Shown here: positions 45,266-56,864 of the stretch, piece by piece
Layout of the letters: every line of letters begins with the position of its first letter
Numbering within the stretch: the stretch's first letter is position 1
NCBI GenBank assembly: GCA_963575745.1
Contig: CAUYUJ010017822.1
Span: 123,856 to 187,855, forward strand
Reading direction: 5' to 3'
Length of the DNA: 64,000 bases
Source of the DNA: Prorocentrum cordatum
Taxonomy: Eukaryota; Sar; Dinophyceae; Prorocentrales; Prorocentraceae
Notes under the pieces: model-generated
The model's input: the letters and a program-made list of their open reading frames with translations, nothing else
The model's database searches: none
Told to the model about the DNA's origin: nothing
Translations under genes and position numbers: made by a program

Positions 45266-45499
45266 GGGTAGGCCCCTCCAGCCCGTGAAAGCTATGCGGG
45301 CCTGGCCGCCAGCCCTGGGTCTATGCGACGCTCACGGGTATGTCTCGAGTACTCGGTGCAATTCCCGTAGTTCTTGACGTCGTTGGCCTGGCTCTGCACC
45401 ACTGGCACCGAGTCCGACATGATCCAGCGCCGCGTCTAGGCGCCGCTCGTTCGCCCCGTGCGTCGCGGGCGGGTTCGGGGGCACGCGCCTCCTCCTTTC

Positions 45500-45842
45500 C
45501 CCTCCCCCTCCCCCCCCTCCTCCTCCTCCTCCTCCTCCTCCTCCTCCTCCTCCTCCTCCTCCTCCCTCCTCCTCCTCCTCCTCCATCTACTCCTCCTCCT
45601 CCTCCTCCTTCTCCTCCTCCTCCTCCTCCTCCTCTTCATCCTCCTCATCCTTCCTCCTCCTTCTCTGCTGCCTCCCCCTTTCTCCTGCTCCTCTTCCCAT
45701 CCTCTTCCTCCTCCTCCTCCTCCTCCTCCTCCTCCCCCTCCTCCTCCTCCTCCTCCTCCTCCTCCTCCTCACCTCCTTCCTCCTCCTCCTCCTCCTCCTC
45801 CTCCTCCTCCTCCTCCTCCTCCTCCTCCTCCTCCTCCTCCTC
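45500..45842 (+). repeat. (TCC)n microsatellite
   Basis: Long CCT/TCC tract with TTC interruptions. Ser-, Pro- and Leu-rich frames are artefacts. Confidence 0.95.
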
Positions 45843-46261
45843 ACCGTCATTCCCCTCTCCATCATCAGCATCATCATCATCAGCAGCAGCATCAGCATCA
45901 TCAGTCTTATAATCGTCAGCATCACCAGTATTATCACCAGTATCGTTAGCATCAGGCTTGGCACCATCATCCTCATCGACACAACCACCACCACCATCCC
46001 ACTCATCCTCCTGATCTTGGCCATTACCTTGCAACGCCGTCTGCTCCTCCTCCTATTCCTCCTCCTCCTCATCCTCCTCCTCCGTCTCCTCTGTCGCCTC
46101 CTCCACCTCGTCATCCTCCTCCTCCTCCACCTCCCCCTCCCCCTCCGCCTCCTCCTCCTCCTCCTCCTCTTCATCCCCGTCCCCCTCCCCACCTCCTTCC
46201 TCCGCCTCATCCTCTCCCTGGCCATCATCACCACCACCATCACCATCATCATCATCATCAG

Positions 46262-46309
<48 letters not shown>

Positions 46310-46612
46310 AATCATAATCATCATAATCATCATAATCATCGTCATCGTCATCGTCATCGCCATCGTCGTCATCATCATCATCATCATCATCAGCAGCATC
46401 ATCAGCATCATCAGTATCATCATCATCAGCATCATCATCATCAGTAGCATCAGCATCATCATCAGCATCAGCAGCCTCGTCGTCATCATCATCAGCATCA
46501 TCAACATCATCATCAGCAGGATCAGCATCCTCCTCAGCATCACCATCAGTATCACCATCATGATCACCATGATCATGCTGATCATCATCATCCTCATCCT
46601 CATCATCATCCG

Positions 46613-46645
<33 letters not shown>

Positions 46646-46900
46646 TATCATCATCATCATCTGCATCAACATCCTTACCATTATCGACATACTCATCATC
46701 CTTACCATCATCACCAGCATCATCACGACACTTATCGTCACCACCACCATCAACAGCAGTACCATCATACGCAACAGCTTTGTCAGCAGCCTCAGCATCA
46801 GCATCGGTAGCAGTATCATCACCACCACCATACTCAACGCCAACGATACGAGTAATACCAACAACAGCCATAATAACAACCACAGACGACAATTACCTTG
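45843..46900 (+). repeat. (CAT)n and CATCAG/CATCAC microsatellite with an internal (TCC)n part
   Basis: About 1 kb of CAT, CAG and CAC trinucleotides, with TCC units at 46040-46210. The 459-codon minus-strand frame of Met and Arg runs reflects the repeat. Confidence 0.95.
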
Positions 46901-46969
46901 CGACGTACCCAACACATTTGTATCAATGGAAACGAGGAGTTGGCCGAAACTTGTATGGACAATCAACTT

Positions 46970-47785
46970 GATGTGTAAGCTACTTGGGGGGCGTCACTGT
47001 GCTGGGCCCCGCACGCAGGCCTCGAAAGTGGCGACAATTTCACAGATCGCAGCCCCCCAGGGATGGCGAGGTCTGATTTGAATCTGCGTGTGGCGTCACT
47101 GTGCTGGGCACCCCCAGCAGGCCTCGAACGTGGCGACAGTTTCACAGATCGCAGCCCCCCAGGGATGGCGAGGTCTAATTTGAATCTGCGGTGGGCACCC
47201 ACTGTGCTGGGCCCCCCAGCAGGCCTCGAAAGTGGCGACAGTTTCACAGATCGCAGCCCCCCAGGGATGGCGAGGTCACATTTGAGCCCGCCGTGGGTAC
47301 CCACTGCGCTGGGCCCCCCAGCAGGCCTCGAAAGTGGCGACAGTTTCACAGATCGCAGCCCCCCAGGGATGGCGAGGTCCCATTTGAGCCCGCCGTGGGT
47401 ACCCACTGTGCTGGGCCCCCCCCCCAGCAGGCCTCGAAAGTGGCGACAGTTTCACAGATCGCAGCCCCCCAGGGATGGCGAGGTCCCATTTGAGTCCGCC
47501 GTGGGTACCCACTGTGCTGGGCCCCCCAGCAGGCCTCGAAAGTGGCGACAGTTTCACAGATCGCAGCCCCCCAGGGATGGCGAGGTCCCATTTGAGTCCG
47601 CCGTGGGTACCCACTGTGCTGGGCCCCCCAGCAGGCCTCGAAAGTGGCGACAGTTTCACAGATCGCACCCCCCCAGGGATGGTGAGGTCCCATTTGAGTC
47701 CGCCGTGGGTACCCACTGTGCTGGGCCCCCCCAGCAGGCCTCGAAAGTGGCGACAGTTTCACAGATCGCAGCCCCCCAGCTGGCA
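46970..47785 (+). repeat. Satellite family A, second array (102-bp unit, 8 copies)
   Basis: Unit boundaries by the word GGGATGGCGAGG at 47060, 47162, 47264, 47366, 47472, 47574 and 47676: a period of 102, with one 106-bp unit caused by four extra C. Units are nearly identical from 47264 on (CATTTGAGCCCGCCGTGGGT, ACCCACTGTGCTGGGCCCCC), so this part was amplified recently. The first two units are closer to the array at 1-1045. Confidence 0.95.
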
Positions 47786-47930
47786 CGCAGCGACGAGCGA
47801 GGCGAAAGGCAGGGGGGAAGAGAGGGACGGGAGGGGGTGGGAAGGAGACGCGCGAGCAGTGCTCTATTCAAAGCGAGCACCCAACGCAGGAGGGTTGGGA
47901 AAAACAGCGAGAACAGCACAATCAACCACA
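47786..47930 (+). repeat. Flank shared with the first satellite A array
   Basis: GGGAGGGGGTGGGAAGGAG-like purine DNA, then GCTCTATTCAAAGCGAGCAC and GGAGGGTTGGGAAAAAC. It is collinear with 1046-1190, which follows the other family A array. Confidence 0.6.
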
Positions 47931-47934
47931 ATAA

Positions 47935-49165
47935 CAACAGCACCAGCAACAACCATTGCAGCAGCGTCAGCATCAGCATCAGCACCATCATCACAATCAG
48001 TATCAGCAGCGTCAACAGAAATGTCAGCATCCTCATCACCATCAGCAGCACCACCATCATCGTCCTCACTACCATCATCATCAACGTCATCGTCTGCATC
48101 AGCATCACCATCATCGCCATAATGGGCATCATCATCAACAACAACGTCATCAACATCATCATAACATCGACGGGAGCATCGTCATCATCATCATCATAAG
48201 TAGCATCATCATCCGCAACAGCAACAGCGTCAGCAGCATCATCATCATCATCATCAGCAGCATCAGCATCACCTTCATCGCCATCATCATCAGCATCACC
48301 ATGATCATCATCACCATCAAAATCATAATCAGAATAAGCACCATCCTCATCATCATCATCATAGTCAGCAGTATCTTCATCATCAACGTCATCAGCATCA
48401 GCATCATCAACAACATCATCACCATCTGCAACACCAGCATCACCATCATCAACATCACCATCATTACCAATGTCACCATCACCAGCATCATAATCACCAT
48501 TATCATCACCATCATCATCGTCACCGTCATCGTCATGGCCATCGTCATGGTCAGCAGAACCACCGTGATTGTCACCATCCTGCTGCTACTCCTGCTTATA
48601 TCACCTCTCTCTCTCGGTCCATCTCTCTCTCTCTCTCTCGCTCTCTCTCCGCTCCCTCTCTCCCTCTCCCTCTCGCTCTCTCTTCGTCTCTCTCCGTCCT
48701 CCTCCTCCTCCTCCTCCATCTCTTCCTCCTCCTCCTCCTCGTCCTCCTCCTACTCCTCCTCCTCCTCCTCCTCCTCCCCCTTCCTCCTCCGCCTCGTCCT
48801 CCTCCTCAGCATCCGATTCCTCTTCTCTCTCCTCTTCCACCTCATCGTCAAGCTCCTCGTTCTCTCATGTTCACTCCTCCGTCTCCTCCTCCTCCTCCTC
48901 CTCCACTTCCTCCTCCCCCTCCTCATCTTCTTCGGCTTCCTCTTCCTCCTCATCCTCTTCCTCCTCTTCCCCCTCCTCCATCTCCTCCTCCTCCTCCTCA
49001 TCCGCATCCGCCTCATCACACTCTTTGCCCACGCCATTCCATTCCTCCGTCCTCCAGCTCTGGCCTCATCCGCCTATCCATCATCCCAATTCCTCCTCAT
49101 CGTCGACACGATCAACATCATCATCAGCAGCAACAGCATCGTCATCATCATCATCAACATCATCG

Positions 49166-49208
<43 letters not shown>

Positions 49209-50777
49209 ATCATAATCATCATAAGCAGTATAATCATCATAATCATAAACATCAACATAAGCATCGACATAACCAGCATCAACTTAATCATCATCCTGCT
49301 CACCATCCCCGTCATCAATAGTGGAATCCGTGCTATCATGATTGCACTCGTGATCGACATAATCATGACCAACATCCAGACATCAATCATAAAATGAGTC
49401 AGCATCATCATCATCATCAGCATCATCATCATCCTCATCAACATTATCAGCACCGCCACCATCAACCCCAACAATATCATCGCCGTCGCCGTGAACATCG
49501 ACAGCACTGTCATCATCATTAGCAGCAGCATCATCATCAGCATGCTCATCACCAACACCAGCATCATCATAACCAGAATCATAATCAACACCATCATCAT
49601 AATCATCATCACCATCATCATCATCATCAGCATCATCATCATCATCATCAACGTCATCATCGCCGTACGCATCAACCTGGTCATTACCATCACAATCAGT
49701 CAGAAGCAACATCACCATAAGCATGGCGATCGCCGTCACCACCATATAGATCATGGTCAGCATCATCAGCAATATCAGCATACTTATCCCTGTTCCAGGT
49801 CCCCCGTAACCCCCCCTCATTCGAACCCCGCCCTCCCTCCCTCCCTCATCCCTGGTCATCCCGTCTCCTCCTCCTCCTCCTCCTCCTCATCCTCCTAATT
49901 AGCATATTGCTTCTGGTCGCGCACTTCCTGTCCTACTCCTACTCTTCTTGCGCACTGCCCTGCGCTCGACCCATTCATCGTCGATCCGCCTCCTGCTCCT
50001 GCCGCTCTCGCTCAACCTCTTTCTGCCCCACATGAGCATAGTCCTCCTCGTCCCCCCCCCTCCTTCGACGCCTGGTGGTGAGACGGTTGGCGGATCTAGA
50101 TCCTGCGCCGCATGCTACTCATCTCCCCCCGACTACGACTGGCAACTACGAATCCGAACTTTACTACACGTGATACGAATGGCAACGAAAATCATCACAT
50201 CAAACATATTACGGCCATGACTACCGTGCGAGTAGCAACACAACGTATACGATCACCAGGTGTGACAACAATCCAACGTCATCAACAAGACCGCCATGCT
50301 CCTGTGATCTACTCGCTCCCCCGGATCATCCTCAGCATCCTCACGCGTCCCCTCCTCCTCATCACCGTCATCGTCATGGTCCTCGGAATCCCATCCCCCT
50401 CAGTATGCTTCTACTCCGAGTGATGCTCATAATATTCATCGTCACCACCACCACCATCATCAGTATCAGCAAAAGCATCATCATCACCATCATCATCAAA
50501 AGTATCATCACCAACATCAGCATCAGCATCATCATCATCATCATCATCAACATCACCATCATCAGCATCGTCAACATCATCATCAACATCATACTCATCA
50601 TCATGATCATCATCCTGATCGTTGTCATCAACATCAGGATCAACACCATCACCATAATCGGTATCGGCATCAGAATCAGCACCAGCATCGTTCATCATCA
50701 GTAGCATCACCATCACCATTACCATCGTCATCATCACCATCACCACCACCATTCCGCCATCGTCGCCACCACCGTAC

Positions 50778-50824
<47 letters not shown>

Positions 50825-50885
50825 CCAACATTCCGCCAGCGTCGACGGCATCATCACCAAATTTAGAATCATAATCACCATGATC
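47935..50885 (+). repeat. Long (CAT)n / (TCC)n / CT-rich microsatellite complex
   Basis: CAT, CAG and CAC trinucleotides at 47940-48560, 49110-49790 and 50405-50850; CTCTCTC and TCC at 48600-49020 and 49860-49900. Between 49900 and 50400 there is about 500 bp of unique sequence without a recognised gene. Frames of up to 419 codons of Ile, Ser, His or Met runs are artefacts. Confidence 0.95.
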
Positions 50886-51071
50886 ACTGCCCATTCCCCT
50901 ATTCTAGCTCCCCTACGATTGTAGTCCAGGCCGCCTCGAGAGACTGGTCCCGCGCCTTGTCGGTCTCTTTCTCGAGCAGCTCCTGCACCTGGCCAGCGGC
51001 AAGGTTATCATAACAGGGGAGGGGGGAGGAGAAAGAGGAGCAGGAGAATGAGGAGAAAAGCGACAACAACC

Positions 51072-51093
51072 TCCGTAGCCATTTTGGCTCAAG
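51072..51093 (+). other. Dinoflagellate spliced-leader sequence (genomic relict, complete 22 nt)
   Basis: All 22 bases of the dinoflagellate SL are present: it starts TCCGTAGCC, and the rest is ATTTTGGCTCAAG. It is followed by CCGCTCACC rather than the GT splice donor of an SL RNA gene. It therefore marks the 5' end of a trans-spliced mRNA that was copied back into the genome. A degraded CCATT..GCTCAAG word at 51117-51128, just before the ATG, might be an older SL from an earlier cycle; this second reading is weak. Confidence 0.93.
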
Positions 51094-51136
51094 CCGCTCA
51101 CCAGCGAGCGAAAGCCCCATTGCTCAAGCGTTCGCG

Positions 51137-52151
51137 ATGGTGCAAGGGGCCGCCGCTGGTGCTGTCTTCGCTGCGGGGGGCAGCCCGAATTCGTGGCGGC
51201 CCAGCTCGACAAGGTCAGCCGAGATAGACCTCTTCGGGCCGTCTTCTGCTCGCCGTGCCGCTCGTCGCAAGGGTCGGGCCGCCCTCGAGGCTGCCCTCCG
51301 CGCTCGTGCTTGCGTGGGCGAGCCGGGCTCCTGGCAGGACAGGGAGATGGCGGCCAGGCACGCGCTGAGGCTGATGTCGCACGGCCAGCCTGTCCCTGGG
51401 GGAGGCCGCAGGAGGAGGAATGCGGCGTGGCACGCTGCTCGCGTTCCAGCGAACAGCTTTGTAGCTGCCTCGCCAGGAGAGCTCGCTTAGGCAGCAGCGG
51501 GGCCCAGGCTGGGACATCACGCTGCTGCTGCTGCTGCTGCTGCTGGTCCTGACGTCGGGGGCTCTGCCATGCGGGCCGATGCCGTCGCCTTCGTGTCGCT
51601 GGGGGCTGGGGCTGGAGATGGAGCTGCCGTGGTTCCGCCCGCCCACGCCGCCGCCGCCGCTGGCGGGATGACATGCAGCACACGCGGGGCGGTCGTCTTC
51701 CCTGATGCCGTTGTGCGCTCGATGCTGGACGTCGCCACCGACCCAATCAGCGCTTCGGAGTTTGGTGCGGTGGAGTCGGGCTTCCTCTGCCCTCCCCCTG
51801 CTCGGGCGTTTGCTGCTGAGGACCCTGCGCGAGGACCCGACGATGAGGGTGATGGTTCAGGCACCGCGGCTTCTGGGCCCCTGCGGGTGAGGACTGCCCG
51901 CGGTGCTGCGCAGCCGCCGCCTGCAGCCGGTGCGTGGGAGCCCGTGGGCTTGCCAGTGGACCCTGGTGAGGGTCTCCTCTTCGCAAACGGTGCTGTCGAT
52001 TATGTTTTTTTCGTCCTCTTCTGCTGCTGGGATGCGGCTGACGTCGTCGACTGGCGGGGCGGGATTCCCATCGTCTTGTTTCGTTGCCTCCGATTCGGAG
52101 GACGACGACGATCCGCTCAACGAGTATGACTTCAGCGGCTTCGGCATATGA
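51137..52151 (+). pseudogene. SL-headed processed gene copy, unknown protein
   Basis: The ATG at 51137 lies 43 bases after the SL (context TTCGCGATGG). One frame runs from here to 52129 with only one stop (TAG, 51488-51490); the bases after it continue in frame through an eight-Ala CTG/GCT run into MRADAVAF. Near the T7 run at 51999-52005 another frame becomes the better one and ends with an acidic tail (SDSEDDDDPLNEYDFSGFGI, stop at 52149-52151), suggesting a one-base indel. The N-terminal part is Arg/Ala-rich (SARRAARRKGRAALEAALRA) with a possible DREMAARHALRLMSHG helix. No family is recognised. With the SL, no visible intron and two lesions, it is best read as a retro-copied mRNA that has since decayed. 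The likely 3' end is A-rich sequence at 52567-52590 before the hexamer array. Confidence 0.6.
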
Positions 52152-52590
52152 TGTTTTCTCCCGGGCTCGCATTTTTGTTATTCAGGTATGCTTGGATAGA
52201 TATACTAATTCTTCGCTGGGCTCACGGCACACTGCGATTGTTGTGGCTTCTGTTTTTTCTCGTGCGGGGCATGGGCTTCCTGATGCGACTCGATCGTATT
52301 GTATGTGGCACTGCGGACCGACGAGATCGAACAACGCTTCTGGGCTGTGTGTTCGGCACCTCGAATTACATCTGAACTGTCGCTGCTTTCTTGAAGTTCA
52401 TCGCTTTTGCGAATGATATTCAGGTACGTCGCTGGGGTACCTCGCTCTGCTACGTACGTGATCTGATCGTGAAAGAGGTGTCTCGCTCCTTGCTCATCGG
52501 GTCTTCCTTCTTGTACGGCATGTTCTTGTCGCTGGACGAGGCCCCCGGAGCTTCTCTGAGGCATGTCAAAAAAGAGCGACAAAAACGACT
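52152..52590 (+). other. Probable 3' UTR of the processed copy
   Basis: Lower-GC, T-rich sequence on the coding strand without a long frame, in contrast to the GC-rich coding part. It ends in CAAAAAAGAGCGACAAAAACG immediately before the (GACGCC)n array, which may be a degraded poly(A) tail. The extent is inferred from composition only. Confidence 0.35.
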
Positions 52591-52616
52591 ACGACGACGC
52601 CGACACCGACGACGAA

Positions 52617-52649
<33 letters not shown>

Positions 52650-52724
52650 CACAGCAACGCCGACATGGCCGCCGATGCCGACGCCCACGCCGTCGCCAAC
52701 ACCGACGCCGAAGCCGACGCCGAC
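52591..52724 (+). repeat. (GACGCC)n hexamer array, left of the LINE
   Basis: Units GACGCC, GAAGCC, GACGCA and GATGCC in a strict six-base phase. The same array, same phase and orientation, resumes at 58157 on the other side of the LINE. Confidence 0.95.
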
Positions 52725-52780
52725 TTGACTTGACTCGGCCTTCAAGACGGTGGCTCCAGGGCCCTAGCCATCCGGGTGAC

Positions 52781-55700
52781 TTAAATCTCGAAATTGGTGC
52801 CTGGAGGCACTGAGCCTCTACAGGGGGAAGTGAGAAAGAGCGGCAGACTTAGAAGAGGGGCCCCCCAAGTCGATACAATATTCAGCACTAGAAGGAACTC
52901 AGATCCGAGGCCAGGAAAGCATAATGTTTGAAGCTCAAATATATCCAGAAGCAATCGGAGGTGTGGGTTCTGGGTTTTTTTTAATGTTCCCTGTCCGTGT
53001 TGAACCTCACGACGCCAGTTACTCCAGTCAAACTCGGAGTCTTTCCAGCGTTCGGGGTCCAGTGCGATCTCGCGCCACTGCAGCCCGTAGTAATCGACGA
53101 ATTGCTTCTCCCAGCGCCAGACATGGAAAGGGTAATGGTGCCCTTGGGAGCCTATGGAGTCCTCGAAGTGCTTGAGATAATGGTAATCTTTATACCCCAG
53201 AGCTTTATACACAATGCGGTCGGGTTCATAGGCTTTCATACGGGCAACATGGCCCGCCCAACGGTGTCCGAGGGTCAAAACGTACTGGTCCCAGGGCATG
53301 GTTTTGGCGTTCATCATCAACTCGTGGATTTTGCGGTAAACGCGTCCCATAAAAGCTTCCATGGGTTCCTCATCTGGCTTGCGGATGCCTACCATATGAC
53401 GAATCATGCGATACTGCACTGCACGGATATGGCTGAGATGAGCTCTCGTGAAATTCAAACTTCCAAAGCAGAAAAAAAAAGTGGCCTGACGAACAACCGA
53501 ATCCAAGAGGCCGAGGCGCTTCAGAATGGGGCTTCGCTTATTGCAGAGGATCCCACGATGTGTACTGAAGACTGCCCAAGCTCTCGTGATGCCTCGGCTG
53601 ACCGCCGGGGAGGCGCAGTTATCCGTGGTGATCCACGCTCCAAGCTGACGAAAGCCCTCAGAACGACCGCGACGAGAAACGAGGCCTTCTTCCAAGCGCA
53701 GCGTCGCCGCCGAGTCCTTGGCGGTCGCGAGCCAGAAACAGTCGCTGAGCAAGACCGTGCAAGCAAAGCGCTGGCGTAGGATACGGTGCCACTCCGTCCA
53801 CATTGCTCTCAACATCTGAGCGGAGCTGGCTAGCAAGTAAAAATTGTCGGCGGACACCATGAGGGGTAATCGGGTGATCCTCAGGTCCTTTTGGTATTTC
53901 TTCGGGGAGCTCAGCATAGCCAGGTCCTCGGGTTCCAGTGGGTATCCCCATCCGATTTTCTCGCACAAAACTTCAAACTCGGTAATCGGATCGTCCAGGA
54001 AGAGATTGAAAAGCTTGGGGGCCTCTGGATCCCCCTGGAGCAGAGAGCGCGCGCGGGAAACCTGGCGAGTGGGTGCCACACCAGGCAGCAGAAACTCTGA
54101 CCGTCCACTACATATTTCTCGTAGCCACGCCGCAGTGATGATTCTGGGGATCTGACGTTTCCGATGATTGCGGATGATATGGCGATGACGTACATGATCA
54201 TAAGCTTTGTGTAAGTCGCCCACCCCCAGGAACAAAGGTTCACGGAATTCCACGGCTCTTTCGATCAACAAGCGGGTGGTGGCTACAACCTCGTGCACCT
54301 GGTAGCTCTTGCGGAACGCAAGCTGGAGCTTCGATAAGGGCATCTGGTCGAGCTCTATCAGCTCGCTCAGGCACATGGAGTACAGCTTACGCACGCAAGG
54401 CAGCAGAGCGATCGGGCGGAAATCCTTGACCCTGCAAGCTCCATAGAATGGGCCAACAGCGTGACCTAGTGTCTACTGAATATCGGGTCGAGATGTTCAC
54501 TCGGATGATTACGCAGGCGGAGTACATAGAGTTCAGCTAGCAGGTCCAGGGTTTCGGTGCTAAGTTCTTTCAACATTTCCATGACGATGCAGTCATCTCT
54601 GGAGCAGGTCTTTCCAGGCTTAAGGCGGGAAAAGCACTTCCTAATCAACTGGGCGTCCAGGCGCTTGGGCAACTCCTCCAAAGCCTCGGGGCCCCAGCGT
54701 TTCCAAATCCACCTGGGTAGACTAGCATCTGTCGGGTCCTGAAACAGAGCCTCGTAAAACCGAGCCGCCTCCTCCCTCATCTCGTCCTCATCCGTCGTGA
54801 TGTTCTCGTTTCCTCCTCCCACCTTCAGTGCTTTCACCTGATTCTGACCACGGAAACGATCGATGGAAACGATCGACTTTGCGATGCTGTACAAAATAAG
54901 CCGCACGAACATTTTGCTTTTAAAAAAGCGAACTGGCGCATCAGCGGGACCAGCTGCAAGCTCATGGCCTGCCTGAGCGTCGGGTCCTGCTCGGTGTTCC
55001 GCGCTTGCAGATACTGATGGATCCTGTAACTCAGAGGATGATCCTTGGGAACGTTCGGGGGTCCCTCGGAGGTTTCCTCGCCGCAAGCCGAGGCGATCTT
55101 GCCCACCAGAGCGGTGGAAGAGCCCAGGGAGGGGGCCGGGAAACCTTGACGATCGACGCGGGTGACTTCCGAGGCCGACGGTGGAACATCCTTTGCGTCG
55201 CTATCAAGCGTAATCAGCTGAGTCTTACGCGGCCGATCTAGTAGGTCTCTCCACGACCTGTGAAAGAGTATCGACTCCTGCAGAGCCGCACACTGAAGAT
55301 AAAGGTACTGCTGTTCCGATAGAAGGACATCTGAGTTGTTGAGGATGGCGCAAAACTTCTCGGCATTCAGGGATGGGATGGGGCACGGCCGGGTGCGGGG
55401 CCATTTATGTTGTTCCATTTCGCCGGGGAGAGGTTGACCTCCAGCTTCAGCTAAACGATCAGCGATTTCATTTCCCCTGCACTCAGAATGCCCTTTGATC
55501 CAGGAAAAGAAAACCACGTATTCCTTCTGGGCAGCCCCCCCAGACGTGCTGCAGCAATAAAACCAGAACAACATTATGTTTAGGTCTGAACTTGTAACGC
55601 AGTATTCCCAAGACGTAAGTCGAATCGAAAACGGCTTCCAGGACCGAGCCTCTCGGAATCGAAGCAGCACCTGTCGGTAAGTGTTGCCCCAAAAGCCAGA

Positions 55701-56852
55701 GTCCCATCTCGATGGCCGCGGTCAGCTCCGCGGTGTCGTTGGTCTGCCTGAGAGCTCCTAAGAAACCATCCTGGTGGGGATCCAGAAAGACGGGTCCACA
55801 ACTTTGGAAAAACGGATCGACTTGGCCCCCTGGGGTCTTAGAATTCTCGGGAATGCCTGGGGGGGTCGTTGAAAACCGAAAATCCCCAGCCACAAGTCCC
55901 ACGGTGTTTATTGTACTGTTTAAAATGGCCATCGCCATACAAACGAAAACGCACATCATCTAAACTAAATTCGGCCCCAAGACGAGCTTCGATTCCAAGC
56001 TGGCCCTCAACCTTCCTAGCGAAGGTGTGGTCGAGCAATCTCCAGCCAACCGGCTTGGTTTTAAAACTGCACTCGATATTCGGCAAAAACTGCGGCACCG
56101 GTTTCCTCGCGGCAAAGAACCTGCAAACTAGAGGGCAGCGATCACTCTTCCAAGCGGAGCAGCAGCGGGCCTGGCAGTCGCAAGAGCCACGAGAGGGTCC
56201 TCTGCCGATGGCCACGAAGTCTATCTGCCTGGGCTCGAACTTACCGTCGTAGAAACAAGTGCACGATCCCATCAAAGCCTTACTCCATGTACTGCTCAAG
56301 ATCAAGTTGTTGCTGACCACGAACTCATAGAAGGCGTTAGACTTCCAGTTCCTTATGCCAGCAGTGTAAGGGCCGACGGTCGAAGATGGTCTGAAGTCGC
56401 GCTCGAAGGGTGCATTGGCGTCGACGCACAACATGGGCGTGAACTGTGGTGGGCACCTCCCGAGTAACTGTTCGCAGTCGGCAGTGTCCGCGTAATATTG
56501 ACTATGATGATTGGTGTCGGCATCAAGATGCGAGAAAACTATGGTTTCCGCCGTGAGGAGTGACGATGCCCACGGCGATGCTGTTCCCGAAACTGACGGG
56601 GCCGAAGGTGATGCAAGCCTTCAGCGTCTTATGCACTACAATCGCGGGTCTCCTTTTCCGCCCACGCCCTAGGATTACGCGATGGCCAGCTATCTCCTCG
56701 CAGACGTTCAGCACACCTTGTAGACATGCAACATCCCAGTGAAAGCCGGCCTCCATGAGTTCTAGCCCCCTTGCGGCACTACGCATCGGAACTCCCCTGC
56801 AGTTCCAACTGATGACTATGGTGTCGTCGCTAGATGGAAGGCGCCTATTCAT
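52781..56852 (-). pseudogene. LINE ORF2: AP-endonuclease, RNase H, reverse transcriptase (frame-shifted)
   Basis: Endonuclease, about 56852-56100: ISWNCRG (56813), DANAPF (56422), RQIDFVAIGR (56227), and KSDRCPLVC (56149), where the usual catalytic SDH has become SDR. RNase H, about 55945-55440: LYGDGHF (Asp 55933), TNDTAELTAAIE (Glu 55728), FDSTYV (Asp 55626), WIKGHSECRGNEIADRLA (His 55490, Asp 55460), so all catalytic positions are kept. RT, about 54800-53600: LKPGKTCSRDDCIVMEML, KDFRPIALLPC, LAFRKSYQVHE, VGDLHKAYDHV (Asp 54217), LLQGDPEAPKLFNLFLD (about 54040), and SADNFYLLA (53854), where YADD is expected. The C-terminal part has GHRWAGHVARM, common at LINE 3' ends, and WRWEKQF...WREIALDPERW. 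Frame changes lie at about 56525, 55860, 55550, 54910 and 54440, plus a TAG near 54467. There is no RNase H after the RT. Confidence 0.88.
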
Positions 56853-56864
56853 ATCTGAAGATAA

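Noticed and set aside
45843-50850. Long Ile-, Ser-, His- or Met-rich frames (up to 459 codons)
   Set aside because: They are translations of (CAT)n, (TCC)n and CATCAG repeats; all phases are open.
51072-51093. An SL RNA gene
   Set aside because: The leader is not followed by GT or by any SL RNA intron-like part, there is no tandem repetition, and a coding frame starts 43 bases later.
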